Assembly (NCBI GenBank): GCA_013285905.1
Contig: JABDGU010000006.1
Coordinates: 1-64,000 of the forward strand
DNA length: 64,000 bases
Source of the DNA: Bacteroidota bacterium
GTDB taxonomy: Bacteria > Bacteroidota > Bacteroidia > Chitinophagales > Chitinophagaceae
Reading direction: 5' to 3'
This document shows, in pieces, positions 15,658-23,868 of the stretch. The notes under the pieces are model-generated. The model was not told the origin of the DNA. It did not search any database and worked only from the letters and a program-made list of their open reading frames with translations. The first letter of the stretch is position 1. Every line of letters begins with the position of its first letter. The position numbers were made by a program, and so were the translations under genes.

Positions 15658-17834
15658 GGTACACCCGTTATCTGATTTTTTTTATTGCTTTTCTTTCCTT
15701 CTGTTCATTAAAAAGTATAGGCCAAACGGCGCTTGATTCTATTATAGTATCAAATCAAAAAACACAGGAAACTTATTTCGGCGATAAGGTTTATATCCTG
15801 GCAGATTCCGCAGGCAAGCTTGATATTAACGACATTGTTAAAGACACGTCATTTAAGCACAGTCATGAAAACATACCTAACCTGGGTATTAATAATTCTA
15901 CGTTCTGGATAAAGCTAAGGCTGCATAATAATTCCGAAAATAAAAAAATACTGCTTGAAGTAGAAAACCCCTTACTTGAAGATGTAAGTCTCTATTATGC
16001 TTCTGACACTGCCGGACATTTTGCGAAAAAAATAGTTACCAAAGACCTGCCCTTTGCCGCACGGGGCAATTCAAGCCAGAATTATGATTTCACTGTTATA
16101 CAGGAACCCGGCACTACAGGTACTTATTTCCTGAAGATAAGAGGCAATACGCAGAAACTGATACCCATAAAGGCAGGAGTTCCTGTTGTTATCGCCAACG
16201 ATGGTTCGAATAAGGACCTTTTAAGCGGTTTGTATTTCGGCATCATGCTTGTCATGTTCCTGTATAACCTCTTTGTTTATATCAGCGTAAAAGACAAAAG
16301 CTATCTATACTATATTCTGTACATTGTTGCAGTAACACTTGTCCAGCTCAACATTACAGGTTTTGGTTTTAAATACCTGTGGCCGGGATACCCTGCATTT
16401 GAAAAATTCAGTGTTTTCCTATTTCCCTCGGTAACTGCTTTCACTTCTATAGCTTTTATAAGGCAGTTTTTACGTACTAAGCAATTTGTGCCACGCCTGC
16501 ATCACGGGTTCTGGATATTTATTGTGGCATACCTGTTTACTGTTGCTAATGGTATATGGGGTAATAAATTACTAAGCTATAATTTAATAAATGCCAATGC
16601 CCTACCCCTATCGTTATATATGATAGGTATTGCTACCTACATCAGGATAAAACACAAATACAGGCCTGCATTTTTCTTCCTGGTAGCATGGACGGTCTTC
16701 TTGCTTAGCATCATGATATTTGTGCTGAAAGATTTTGGCATTTTTCCGTACAACCTGCTTACCGTTTCATTTATCCAGATAGGCTCCGCGGTTGAAGTTG
16801 TGTTATTGTCAATCGCCCTTGCCGACAGGATAAATATTCTTACCCGCGAAAAAGAAGAATCACAGGCCCTTGCATTGCAAGCTGCCGAAGAAAACGCACG
16901 TATCATCAGTGAGCAAAATGTAATACTCGAAACGAAAGTTGAAGAACGCACCGTTGAGCTAAAAGCCTCGAACGATGACCTGAGTAAGGCTATGACGGAA
17001 CTTAAAGAAGCCGAATCGCAGTTGGTGGAATCAGAGAAAATGGCTTCTCTTGGTCAGCTTACTGCCGGTATTGCACACGAAATAAATAATCCTATCAATT
17101 TCGTCACATCCAACATCAAACCACTGAAAAGAGATGTGGAGATGCTGCTTGAGGTTGTAGACACCATAGAGAAGGTATCCTTGTCTGATGTGTCGGCAGC
17201 CGAAAAACAAAAGCAAATAGACTCCTATAAGATGGACATTGACTTCGATTATCTTAAAACAGAGATCGACCATTTGCTGAACGGCATCAATGAGGGGGCA
17301 TCAAGGACATCTGAAATTGTAAAGGGCCTGCGCATATTCTCCCGCCTTGACGAGGACGACTTGAAAATGGCTGATATAAACGAAGGCATAGACTCCACAC
17401 TTGTCATAATAAATAACCTCTTAAATAACCGTATAGAAGTAGTAAAATACTACGGGCAAATACCTTTGGTGGAATGTTATCCCGGCAAGCTCAACCAGGT
17501 ATTCTTAAACATGATTACCAATGCTATTTACGCCATAAACAAAAGGTTTTTTGAGCAAGCAGGTGGCAAAGTGACCATTACTACAAGCAATAATGAGGAT
17601 AATGTATTCATTAAAATAGCGGATAATGGCACCGGAATGGACGAGACCACCAAGAAGAAACTTTTTGAACCCTTCTTTACGACGAAGGATGTTGGTGAAG
17701 GTACGGGCTTAGGTCTTTCTATCGCTTACAATACCATCAACAAGCACAACGGGCACATTAATGTAAACTCCGTAATAGGTGAAGGCACGGAATTTATAAT
17801 TGATATACCCTTGAAGCCGGCTGTGGCGGTGTAA
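15654..17834 (+). CDS. 7TM-DISM sensor histidine kinase
   Basis: 726 aa. Signal peptide (about 1-23), periplasmic 7TMR-DISMED2 beta domain (about 40-170, with NSTFWIKLRLHN), seven TM helices (about 185-395), a coiled coil, HisKA with H475 in TAGIAHEINNP, and HATPase_c with MITNAIYAI, DNGTGMD and GTGLGLSIAYNT. DISMED2 domains are carbohydrate- or small-ligand-binding-like extracellular sensors. Its start overlaps the acyltransferase stop, so sensor and synthase candidates are translationally coupled. Partner: likely the REC proteins at 17944, 19038 or 11981. Confidence 0.94.
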   Translation: MRYTRYLIFFIAFLSFCSLKSIGQTALDSIIVSNQKTQETYFGDKVYILADSAGKLDINDIVKDTSFKHSHENIPNLGINNSTFWIKLRLHNNSENKKILLEVENPLLEDVSLYYASDTAGHFAKKIVTKDLPFAARGNSSQNYDFTVIQEPGTTGTYFLKIRGNTQKLIPIKAGVPVVIANDGSNKDLLSGLYFGIMLVMFLYNLFVYISVKDKSYLYYILYIVAVTLVQLNITGFGFKYLWPGYPAFEKFSVFLFPSVTAFTSIAFIRQFLRTKQFVPRLHHGFWIFIVAYLFTVANGIWGNKLLSYNLINANALPLSLYMIGIATYIRIKHKYRPAFFFLVAWTVFLLSIMIFVLKDFGIFPYNLLTVSFIQIGSAVEVVLLSIALADRINILTREKEESQALALQAAEENARIISEQNVILETKVEERTVELKASNDDLSKAMTELKEAESQLVESEKMASLGQLTAGIAHEINNPINFVTSNIKPLKRDVEMLLEVVDTIEKVSLSDVSAAEKQKQIDSYKMDIDFDYLKTEIDHLLNGINEGASRTSEIVKGLRIFSRLDEDDLKMADINEGIDSTLVIINNLLNNRIEVVKYYGQIPLVECYPGKLNQVFLNMITNAIYAINKRFFEQAGGKVTITTSNNEDNVFIKIADNGTGMDETTKKKLFEPFFTTKDVGEGTGLGLSIAYNTINKHNGHINVNSVIGEGTEFIIDIPLKPAVAV

Positions 17835-17841
17835 ACAAAAA

Positions 17842-17867
17842 AACCTATAGAATTGATTCTTTAGGTT
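17842..17867 (+). terminator. Weak intergenic hairpin after the 7TM-DISM kinase
   Basis: Two 12-nt arms (AACCTATAGAAT / ATTCTTTAGGTT) with one mismatch and a very tight loop. No clear T tract follows. It may be an attenuator in the 109-bp gap inside the signalling gene run. Confidence 0.3.
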
Positions 17868-17943
17868 AAGTTTGGAAGCCTATGAGCCTTAAAATCAATA
17901 ATTGGCTATAAAACTTTGATAAATATTTGTAAATTGTTTTTGA

Positions 17944-19035
17944 TTGAGTAAGAGCGATAAGATAAAGATACTATACATTGACGATGAGGTCAATAACCTG
18001 GTGGGGTTTAAAGCATCCTTCCGGATGGAGTATACTGTTTTTGTTGCTCCTGACACTATACAGGCTTTTGACGTGCTTGAAAAAAACCCCGACATAAGGG
18101 TAATACTGAGCGACCAGCGCATGCCCAACCAAACCGGGGTACAGTTTTTTGAGCAAGTGCGCACTTTGCACCCCAACCCCATGAGGGTGCTTATTACCGG
18201 GTACGCAGATATTGAGGCTGTAATAGAATCCATCAACGTTGGTCATATTTTCCGTTATATACGCAAGCCCTGGCAAGAGGTAGATATTATTTCCGCTATA
18301 GAGGAAGCAAATAAATTTTATGTTACCAATACAATGCTCTCGGTTAAAAACGAAGAGTTGCAAAAGGCCTACGATGAACTTGATAAATTTGCCTACAGCG
18401 TTACACATGATATGCGTGGCCCTTTGTTAAGTATCCTTGGTGCGGTTGACCTCTCTAAAAACATTGATGATATTAATGAAATAAGGGAGATGCTGGGCAT
18501 GATGGAAAAGTCTGTGCTGAAACTGGACAATTTCATAAGAAGCGTGCATGAGTATTATAACCTGAAACGTGGCGACTTGCATATTGTCAACATTGATTTT
18601 AATAGTATCGTTACCGATCTTACCGATATGTATGATATTACAAGGAAGATGGCCAACATAAGGTTTGTTACCAATGTTTCGCAAAAAGAGGCGTTCAGGT
18701 GCGATGAAATGTATTTGAGGATCATATTGAATAATTTGCTTTCTAATGCATTTAAGTATAATCGTAAGGATATTTCTGATAAATTTGTGGAATTAAATAT
18801 CGAAACGGGCAATGGCAGCAGTGTTATTACCGTTAAAGACAACGGAATAGGCATACACGAAAGCCACATTGGCGAGATATTTAAAATGTTTTACAGGGCT
18901 ACCAACGAGGAAACAGGGTCGGGGTTTGGTTTATATAATGTAAAAGATGCATTGACAAAATTGAATGGTGAAATTATTGTTGATTCTAAACCTGAAGAAG
19001 GCACAACGTTTAAAGTGATCATACCAAGTAAATAA
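17944..19035 (+). CDS. Hybrid protein: receiver domain followed by histidine kinase (TTG start)
   Basis: 363 aa. REC 1-125 with D57 (LSDQRMPN) and IRKPW, then a coiled coil, HisKA with H155 in FAYSVTHDMRGPLLS, and HATPase_c with NNLLSNAFKYN, DNGIGIH and GSGFGLYN. The only start compatible with a full REC domain is TTG at 17944, because an in-frame TGA lies directly upstream (17941-17943). REC at the N-terminus of a soluble kinase is a phosphorelay intermediate: it probably receives phosphate from the DISM kinase and passes the signal to the receiver 2 bp downstream. Confidence 0.92.
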   Translation: MSKSDKIKILYIDDEVNNLVGFKASFRMEYTVFVAPDTIQAFDVLEKNPDIRVILSDQRMPNQTGVQFFEQVRTLHPNPMRVLITGYADIEAVIESINVGHIFRYIRKPWQEVDIISAIEEANKFYVTNTMLSVKNEELQKAYDELDKFAYSVTHDMRGPLLSILGAVDLSKNIDDINEIREMLGMMEKSVLKLDNFIRSVHEYYNLKRGDLHIVNIDFNSIVTDLTDMYDITRKMANIRFVTNVSQKEAFRCDEMYLRIILNNLLSNAFKYNRKDISDKFVELNIETGNGSSVITVKDNGIGIHESHIGEIFKMFYRATNEETGSGFGLYNVKDALTKLNGEIIVDSKPEEGTTFKVIIPSK

Positions 19036-19037
19036 AA

Positions 19038-19442
19038 ATGACCCCGAACAAACTACACTTTATTGTTATTGACGATAGCAAACTCGATTGTTTCATAGCA
19101 GAAAAGATCATTCGCAACACAGGCCGCAGCGAAACTATAAAGTCATTCCTTCATGCCAGCGAGGCCCTGGACTATATAAGAAATGCCCCCCTCGCTACAG
19201 ACGGGCTGAAAACCATATTGCTGGTTGATATACAGATGCCTGTGATGAACGGCTTTGAGTTTGTAGAATCCTTCGACCGCCTGCCTAAAGAAAAAAGGGA
19301 AGACTATATTATTTACGTACTCTCCTCCTCCATCAACGAAAACGACCTTAACCGCGTACGCTACCACACATCCGTAAGGCAATTCTTAAACAAACCCCTT
19401 ACCAGCAATACCTTATCTGCAATGCTGGACATGGTGCATTAA
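19038..19442 (+). CDS. Single-domain response regulator (CheY-like)
   Basis: 134 aa consisting only of a REC domain: acidic pocket D12-D13, phospho-acceptor D64 (LLVDIQMPVMNG), switch S in LSSSIN and K-P in FLNKPL. It starts 2 bp after the hybrid kinase. There is no output domain, so it should act by protein contact or as a phosphate carrier at the end of the relay. Confidence 0.94.
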   Translation: MTPNKLHFIVIDDSKLDCFIAEKIIRNTGRSETIKSFLHASEALDYIRNAPLATDGLKTILLVDIQMPVMNGFEFVESFDRLPKEKREDYIIYVLSSSINENDLNRVRYHTSVRQFLNKPLTSNTLSAMLDMVH

Positions 19443-19446
19443 GATT

Positions 19447-19698
19447 TTTTTTGTTATCAACTTCCCATTTCATGGCAATGTTCGGGGCGTTGGCACCCTG
19501 CTTGGTTCGGTAATTCTACCTATCTTTCCTTATATTAGTGTATGATTATTCAATTCTGCGGTCTTTCGGGTGCAGGTAAAACCACTCTTGCTAAAGCAGT
19601 TAAAACCATAGTAAACCAACAAAATATCCCTGTCGAGATAATTGATGGTGATGAATACAGGAAACTACTATGCGCTGATTTGGGCTTTACTAAAGAAG
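19447..19698 (+). repeat. Upstream copy of a duplicated cysC 5' segment
   Basis: About 250 bp repeated at about 20977-21232. The block begins a few bases after the stop codon of the upstream frame in both places, covers the whole cysC leader and the first 157 nt of the gene. In the coding part I count about 17 differences in 157, and the leader is similarly close. The match ends abruptly at 19698/21232. A DUF1016 gene and an fbp remnant lie between the copies. Confidence 0.88.
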
Positions 19699-19733
19699 CG
19701 TGTTATCCATCCTCATCTGCCTTATTCCAATAA
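19542..19733 (+). pseudogene. cysC: Truncated cysC (APS kinase) copy
   Basis: The first 52 codons match the intact cysC at 21076, including P-loop GLSGAGKTT and IIDGDEYRKLL. The frame then runs 11 foreign codons (ACYPSSSALFQ) to a stop inside the DUF1016 3' end. All sequence after LGFTKE, including the APS-binding and lid regions, is lost, so it cannot be a kinase. It was created by the local duplication. Confidence 0.88.
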
Positions 19734-20720
19734 TTTGTTTAACTTGTTTGTAAGCAGTGTTTTATCAGGCAGGTACAGTTGGTACTTGCTCGTTAGTATC
19801 TGGTTACTGATGTTTGCTGTCGCATATTCCACTAATACATGGTCTTTATACGCACCAAGCAATATTCCTACCGGCTCGTTATCGCCCTCGCTGGCTTCTT
19901 CTTTTTTAAAGTAATTCAGGTACAAGTTCATTTGTCCTACATCTTCATGGTCTATTTCACCTCTTTTCAGGTCTATCAGCACAAAGCATTTTAATATCCG
20001 GTGATAAAAAAGCAGGTCAACATGAAAGTGCCGGCCTGCTATACTTATCCTGTATTGGCGTGCTATAAACGCAAACCCCTTACCCAGTTCCAATAAAAAC
20101 TGTTGTAAATTATCTATTAGCTTTTGTTCCAGTTCCGTTTCTAAATACCGCTCTTGTTCAGGTATGTTCAGAAATTCAAGCACAAAAGGGTCTTTTATCA
20201 GGTCCTCGGCGCTTTGCACCTCATGGCCCTCGCTCGCCAGTTTCAATATTCCTTCTTTATCTTTGCTTAGTGCCAACCGGTGAAATAGCATACTTTTCAT
20301 CTGCCTCTTTAGCTCCCGTACGCTCCAGTTTTCTTTCTCTGCCTGTTTTGTATAGAAACCTATCTCCAGTTCGTTTTCTGCTTTTAATATTTCAAAATAA
20401 TGCGACCACGTCAATTGGTGAGACAGTGTCTCACCAATTGGGAAAGACAGGAACAATCTCCGCATATATATAATATTCGAGCGGCTAAATCCCCTTCCAT
20501 ACCTCGCTGTTAAGTCTGTAGAAAGTCTGTCTATTAATTGTGTCCCGTAACTCGCTTTCGCACTGCCATCCTGTTCAAAATTAACGATATACTGCCCTAT
20601 CTGCCAGTAGGTTTGCACCAAAATAGTGTTCACCGCATAAGCCGCCTTTTCCCTGCCCTGGCTTAGCAGCTTACCTATCTGTTCTACTAATGAGGGATAA
20701 GCATCCATAGTCTTTTCCAT
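19722..20720 (-). CDS. DUF1016 / YhcG-type PDDEXK nuclease-domain protein
   Basis: 332 aa. An N-terminal helical domain (about 1-160, including YWQIGQYIV, RYGRGFSRSNI and LTWSHYFEIL) is followed by a PD-(D/E)XK core (about 225-300) with HVDLLFY and FVLIDLKRGEI giving the D...D-x-K signature. This is full-length DUF1016, a family of predicted nucleases often found in mobile or accessory DNA. It is inserted between the two copies of the cysC 5' end and has no partner gene. A 29-bp palindrome lies within its coding sequence (20412-20440). A role in DNA processing or defence is inferred only. Confidence 0.9.
   Translation of the reverse strand: MEKTMDAYPSLVEQIGKLLSQGREKAAYAVNTILVQTYWQIGQYIVNFEQDGSAKASYGTQLIDRLSTDLTARYGRGFSRSNIIYMRRLFLSFPIGETLSHQLTWSHYFEILKAENELEIGFYTKQAEKENWSVRELKRQMKSMLFHRLALSKDKEGILKLASEGHEVQSAEDLIKDPFVLEFLNIPEQERYLETELEQKLIDNLQQFLLELGKGFAFIARQYRISIAGRHFHVDLLFYHRILKCFVLIDLKRGEIDHEDVGQMNLYLNYFKKEEASEGDNEPVGILLGAYKDHVLVEYATANISNQILTSKYQLYLPDKTLLTNKLNKLLE
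20412..20440. repeat. 29-bp palindrome inside the DUF1016 gene
   Basis: Two perfect 14-nt arms, CAATTGGTGAGACA and its complement, around one central base. On the coding strand it encodes PIGETLSHQL, and the opposite strand would encode almost the same peptide. Confidence 0.9.
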
Positions 20721-20844
20721 GATTCTGCCTTTTATTATTTTCCACTTTTTCCAAAGTGGGCTACATGAATTACTCGTTCTGTAAAAATATTCTTATATTT
20801 GGATATAACGAAACTGTTATGAAATACAGTTTATCTTTTATTTG

Positions 20845-20973
20845 GGCGGCTGCAATATCCTCGATATTGTGCCTACCGAATTGCACCAGCGCACACCCAT
20901 TTTCATAGACTCTAAAAACATGGTGAATAAAGCCCTGGAGTTTATGAATGAGGATGCAATGGTGGGTAAATAA
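20845..20973 (+). pseudogene. fbp: Remnant of the 3' end of class I fructose-1,6-bisphosphatase
   Basis: 42 codons read [20 protein letters not shown], then [13 protein letters not shown] to a TAA. ILDIxPTxxHQRxPxxxGSKxxV is the C-terminal signature of class I FBPase, so this is the last part of such a gene. The rest is absent; upstream lies unrelated AT-rich DNA with a TATATTTG element (20794-20801). The duplicated cysC leader follows right after the stop. Confidence 0.75.
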
Positions 20974-20976
20974 AAC

Positions 20977-21232
20977 ACTTTTTGGCTTATCAGCCTCCCA
21001 TTTCATTGCAGTGTTCCGGGGCGTTGGCACCCTGCATGGTTCGGTAATTCTATCTATCTTTCCTTATATTAGTGTATGATTATCCAATTCTGTGGCCTTT
21101 CAGGTGCAGGTAAAACAACACTTGCAACAAGAGTCAAAACCATATTAAACGAGCAAAATATCCCTGTCGAGATAATTGATGGTGATGAATACAGGAAAAT
21201 ATTATGCGCTGATTTGGGCTTTACCAAAGAAG
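20977..21232 (+). repeat. Downstream copy of the duplicated cysC 5' segment
   Basis: The partner of 19447-19698 and presumably the parental copy, since it continues into an intact cysC. It includes the leader with the block GGCGTTGGCACCCTGC and the shared start context TATATTAGTGTATG. Confidence 0.88.
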
Positions 21233-21606
21233 ACAGAAATACAAATATCCGGCGGCTTGCTTTTGTAGCGGCTAAATTATCCTCATACAATATTGTATCT
21301 ATTATTTGCGCAATAAACCCTTACGAAGAAATCCGTAAAGAGATTGGTTTGCAATACCCCAATGTAAAAACTGTTCACATCAACTGCAGCATAGACGAAC
21401 TGCTGAATCGCGATACAAAAGGCCTGTACAAAAAAGCGATGCTGCCCGATACGCATCCTGATAAGATTCATAACCTTACCGGCATTAACGACCCTTTCGA
21501 AGCGCCTCAAAAGCCTGATTTGACAGTAAACTCCCACCTTGAGACTATTGAACGATCCGCCGGAAAGCTAGCCCAATTCATTTTACAGAATTATAAAAGC
21601 GCCTGA
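21076..21606 (+). CDS. cysC: Adenylylsulfate (APS) kinase
   Basis: 176 aa. ATP + APS to PAPS. P-loop GLSGAGKT (7-14), DGDEYR, LGFTKEDRNTNIRR and RDTKGLYKKA lid motifs are all present, so the enzyme should be active. It is shorter at the N-terminus than E. coli CysC (about 200 aa), as is common for stand-alone forms. Convergent with cysN: the 3' ends overlap by 24 bp. PAPS made here may feed the sulfotransferase at 28550. Confidence 0.95.
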   Translation: MIIQFCGLSGAGKTTLATRVKTILNEQNIPVEIIDGDEYRKILCADLGFTKEDRNTNIRRLAFVAAKLSSYNIVSIICAINPYEEIRKEIGLQYPNVKTVHINCSIDELLNRDTKGLYKKAMLPDTHPDKIHNLTGINDPFEAPQKPDLTVNSHLETIERSAGKLAQFILQNYKSA

Positions 21607-22803
21607 TGTATTATTCGTTTCAGGGTCTATAATAATACCTCTGCCTGTCTCTGCCTGTCCTGGCCGATGTCTCTGCCCTTGCAGGACTCGGCGGCAATCA
21701 AAAGCAATTTTATCCTTCATCTTTATTTTCACTCTTGCAAATTCATTCACACTTACCGGTTCTTCACTTTTATACGTTTCAAAAGTATCATTGTCCGTTT
21801 TGCAAATTATCTCCTTCACTTTGCATATAGTTTCTGCTGTTCCTATCCTTAACAAATAATCTTTGCCTGCCTGCAATGCATTTTGCGTGTCCAAGCAGCA
21901 AAGTTCCGCTTCAATTTCCTGCCCACATTGTAGGGTGTTTAATTCACGGGTTAAAATATCGCCTCTTTTCACATCGCCGTTCACGAACAAACAAATATTT
22001 TGTCCCGCAACAGCTTCCAGCACTTCATCATATCCATGCAGTATTTTATCCGCCACAAGCCTTTCTCCTTGCGGATTTACCAATAAAACGTCACCACTTT
22101 TTAAAGTACCCGATATCATTTTTCCATACACAGCATTATCTCTTACATATTGCACCGAAAACCTCATTTCGGCATTAACTGCATTTTCTTTCCCTTCGCA
22201 TTTTTCAAGATACTCAAACAAAGTTACCCCATCATACCAGGGCATATTCCCCGAGCGGAAACTTATATTATCTCCTTCCAATGCGCTTACAGGTATAAAA
22301 TTCACATCCGGCAATTGCAGCTTTTCGGCTATTTGCAGGTACTCATTTTTAATAACCTTAAATATTGCTTCATCATAGCCCATCATGTCCATTTTATTGA
22401 TGGCCACCACCACCTGCTTTATTCTTAGAAAAGAAGCCACTAAAGAATGCCTGCGTGTCTGGGCTGTAATGCCATTGCGGGCATCTATTAATATAATTAT
22501 TGCATCCACATTCGATGCCCCCGTAACAAGGTTCTTGGTATATTGAAAATGCCCCGGCGCATCCGTAATAATATATTTCCGGTTTGGAGTAGTAAAATAT
22601 TTATAGGCAACATCAATCGTTATCCCCTCCTGCCTTTCGGCCCGCAAGCCGTCTGTTATATGCGCTAAATTAATAGCCGCATTCGCAGACACCGATTCCA
22701 GCACATCAGCTTTCAGGTTATTGGTATCATACAACAACCTGCCTATCAAAGTACTCTTCCCATCATCCACACTTCCCGCCGTTATAAACCTAAGTATGTC
22801 CAT
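21583..22803 (-). CDS. cysN: Sulfate adenylyltransferase subunit 1 (GTPase)
   Basis: 406 aa from the Met at 22803 (MDILRFITAGSVDDGK). G1 loop GSVDDGKS (10-17), G3 DAPGHFQYTKN (from 81) and G4 NKMD (136-139), then EF-Tu-like beta-barrel domains. It couples GTP hydrolysis to APS formation by CysD. Not fused to CysC, which is separate and convergent. The frame stays open upstream to 22887 through palindromic repeats, but the family begins at MDILRF. A 110-bp repeat-filled gap separates it from cysD, unusually long for this pair. Confidence 0.95.
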   Translation of the reverse strand: MDILRFITAGSVDDGKSTLIGRLLYDTNNLKADVLESVSANAAINLAHITDGLRAERQEGITIDVAYKYFTTPNRKYIITDAPGHFQYTKNLVTGASNVDAIIILIDARNGITAQTRRHSLVASFLRIKQVVVAINKMDMMGYDEAIFKVIKNEYLQIAEKLQLPDVNFIPVSALEGDNISFRSGNMPWYDGVTLFEYLEKCEGKENAVNAEMRFSVQYVRDNAVYGKMISGTLKSGDVLLVNPQGERLVADKILHGYDEVLEAVAGQNICLFVNGDVKRGDILTRELNTLQCGQEIEAELCCLDTQNALQAGKDYLLRIGTAETICKVKEIICKTDNDTFETYKSEEPVSVNEFARVKIKMKDKIAFDCRRVLQGQRHRPGQAETGRGIIIDPETNNTSGAFIIL

Positions 22804-22815
22804 TTTTTTGTTGTC

Positions 22816-22860
22816 ATGGCGGGCGCCGACCCGCCATCTCATCAATCCCGCAAAGCGGGA
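22816..22860. repeat. Two tandem hairpin repeats between cysD and cysN
   Basis: ATGGCGGG/CCCGCCAT (22816-22823 with 22830-22837) and TCCCGC/GCGGGA (22846-22851 with 22855-22860). The arrangement (TCATGGCGGG...CCCGCCATCTC) has the look of the dispersed REP-like elements common in Bacteroidota. It sits in the cysD-cysN spacer and would form hairpins in the message. Confidence 0.7.
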
Positions 22861-22881
22861 ATATCGGTACTCGCCCTCCAT

Positions 22882-22912
22882 TTGCACATTTTCACATTTT
22901 CAAATTTGCCCA
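22882..22912. repeat. Degenerate CACATTTTC-type repeat
   Basis: A run of CACATTTTC-like units (TTGCACATTTTCACATTTTC, then AAATTTGCCCATT). A similar run occurs at 27405-27440, so it is a dispersed low-complexity repeat type. Confidence 0.55.
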
Positions 22913-22913
22913 T

Positions 22914-23867
22914 TCAAAAATACCCCACCATCTTCCTGTCCTCCATGCCTGCATCCGAAATAGCATCATCCATTCTTGTTTCGCCCCGCTCGCTTATCGC
23001 CGAGTGCTCAATTTCATATATCACCTCATCCATCGTCATGGCTTCCGAGCGCACTGCTGCCGTGCAGGTCATATCGCCCACTGTTCTGTAGCGCACCATA
23101 GTGTTTACAATCGTGTCCCTATCTTCTATATTTATAAATTCCGACACCGCCACCAGCTTCCCCTCATGCACAATACACTTCCTTTCATGTGCAAAATATA
23201 AGGATGGCAAAGCTATTTTCTCCCGCCGTATATAATGCCACACATCCACCTCGCTCCAATTACTTATCGGGAACACCCGCATATTGCCCTGCGCCGCACT
23301 TCCCCTCTCGAGAGGGCTTAGGGCTGTGTTATTCCCCCTGTCATCCTGAGCTCGCCGAAGGAGCCCATTATAAACCTCCCAAAGCTCCGGCCTTTGCTCA
23401 CTTGGCTGCCAGGCACCCGAAGCATCCCGCACCGAAAATATCCGCTCTTTCGCTCTCGCTTTTTCTTCATCCCTGCGGCCACCACCTATGCAGCAATCAA
23501 ACCTAAACTCATTTATGGCATCCATCAAAGTAACAGACTGCAAGGCGTTCCTGCTTGGTAATTTCGATTTTTCTTCTTGTATTTTTTTCAACCGTATGGT
23601 GTCTCCCACACGTCGCACAATCAGCTCCAAACCATGCTGCCTCACCAATTCATCCCGAAAAATTAATGCCTCCTCAAAATTATGCCCAGTATCTATATGC
23701 ATCACCGGGAAGGGTAGCTTATTAGGATAGAAAGCCCTCAGCGCCAGATGTATCATCAGGGTAGAATCCTTGCCTCCCGAAAACAGCAGCACGGGTTTTG
23801 TAAACTGCGCCGCCACCTCCCGCATAATATATACTGCTTCTGCCTCTAAAATCTCTAGGTGGTCCAT
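22914..23867 (-). CDS. cysD: Sulfate adenylyltransferase subunit 2, with repeat-derived insertion
   Basis: 317 aa. ATP + sulfate to APS with CysN. The PP-loop is LLFSGGKDSTLM (about 28-39); CCIGGGRRDEEKARAKERI and the family C-terminus are present. The usual sequence NG-(about 7 aa)-RVFPxSNW is here interrupted by about 22 extra residues (roughly LLRRAQDDRGNN, TALSPLERGSAAQG). That insert is exactly the translation of two dispersed DNA repeats (23298-23365), and the frame is kept. The core is otherwise intact, so the protein is probably functional. It follows the GT25 gene by 1 bp, giving an operon GT25-cysD-cysN. Confidence 0.94.
   Translation of the reverse strand: MDHLEILEAEAVYIMREVAAQFTKPVLLFSGGKDSTLMIHLALRAFYPNKLPFPVMHIDTGHNFEEALIFRDELVRQHGLELIVRRVGDTIRLKKIQEEKSKLPSRNALQSVTLMDAINEFRFDCCIGGGRRDEEKARAKERIFSVRDASGAWQPSEQRPELWEVYNGLLRRAQDDRGNNTALSPLERGSAAQGNMRVFPISNWSEVDVWHYIRREKIALPSLYFAHERKCIVHEGKLVAVSEFINIEDRDTIVNTMVRYRTVGDMTCTAAVRSEAMTMDEVIYEIEHSAISERGETRMDDAISDAGMEDRKMVGYF
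23298..23365. repeat. Two dispersed repeats inserted in frame in cysD
   Basis: 23298-23331 (hairpin CCCTCT-CG-AGAGGG, then TTAGGGCTGTGTT) matches 28430-28463 at 30 of 34 positions by my count. The adjoining 23339-23363 resembles the widespread Bacteroidota repeat GTCATCCTGAGC...GAAGGA. Together they account for the extra residues in CysD. Confidence 0.8.
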
Positions 23868-23868
23868 C

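Noticed and set aside
20819-20908. Signal-peptide-like 29-codon frame after a TATATTTG element
   Set aside because: It is out of frame with the fbp remnant and stops inside it; the hydrophobic stretch is probably coincidental.
19447-21232. An insertion sequence as the cause of the cysC duplication
   Set aside because: No transposase, terminal inverted repeats or target-site duplications were seen between or beside the copies.
23189-23506. 105-codon frame on the plus strand across cysD
   Set aside because: Antisense shadow of cysD created partly by the symmetric repeats.
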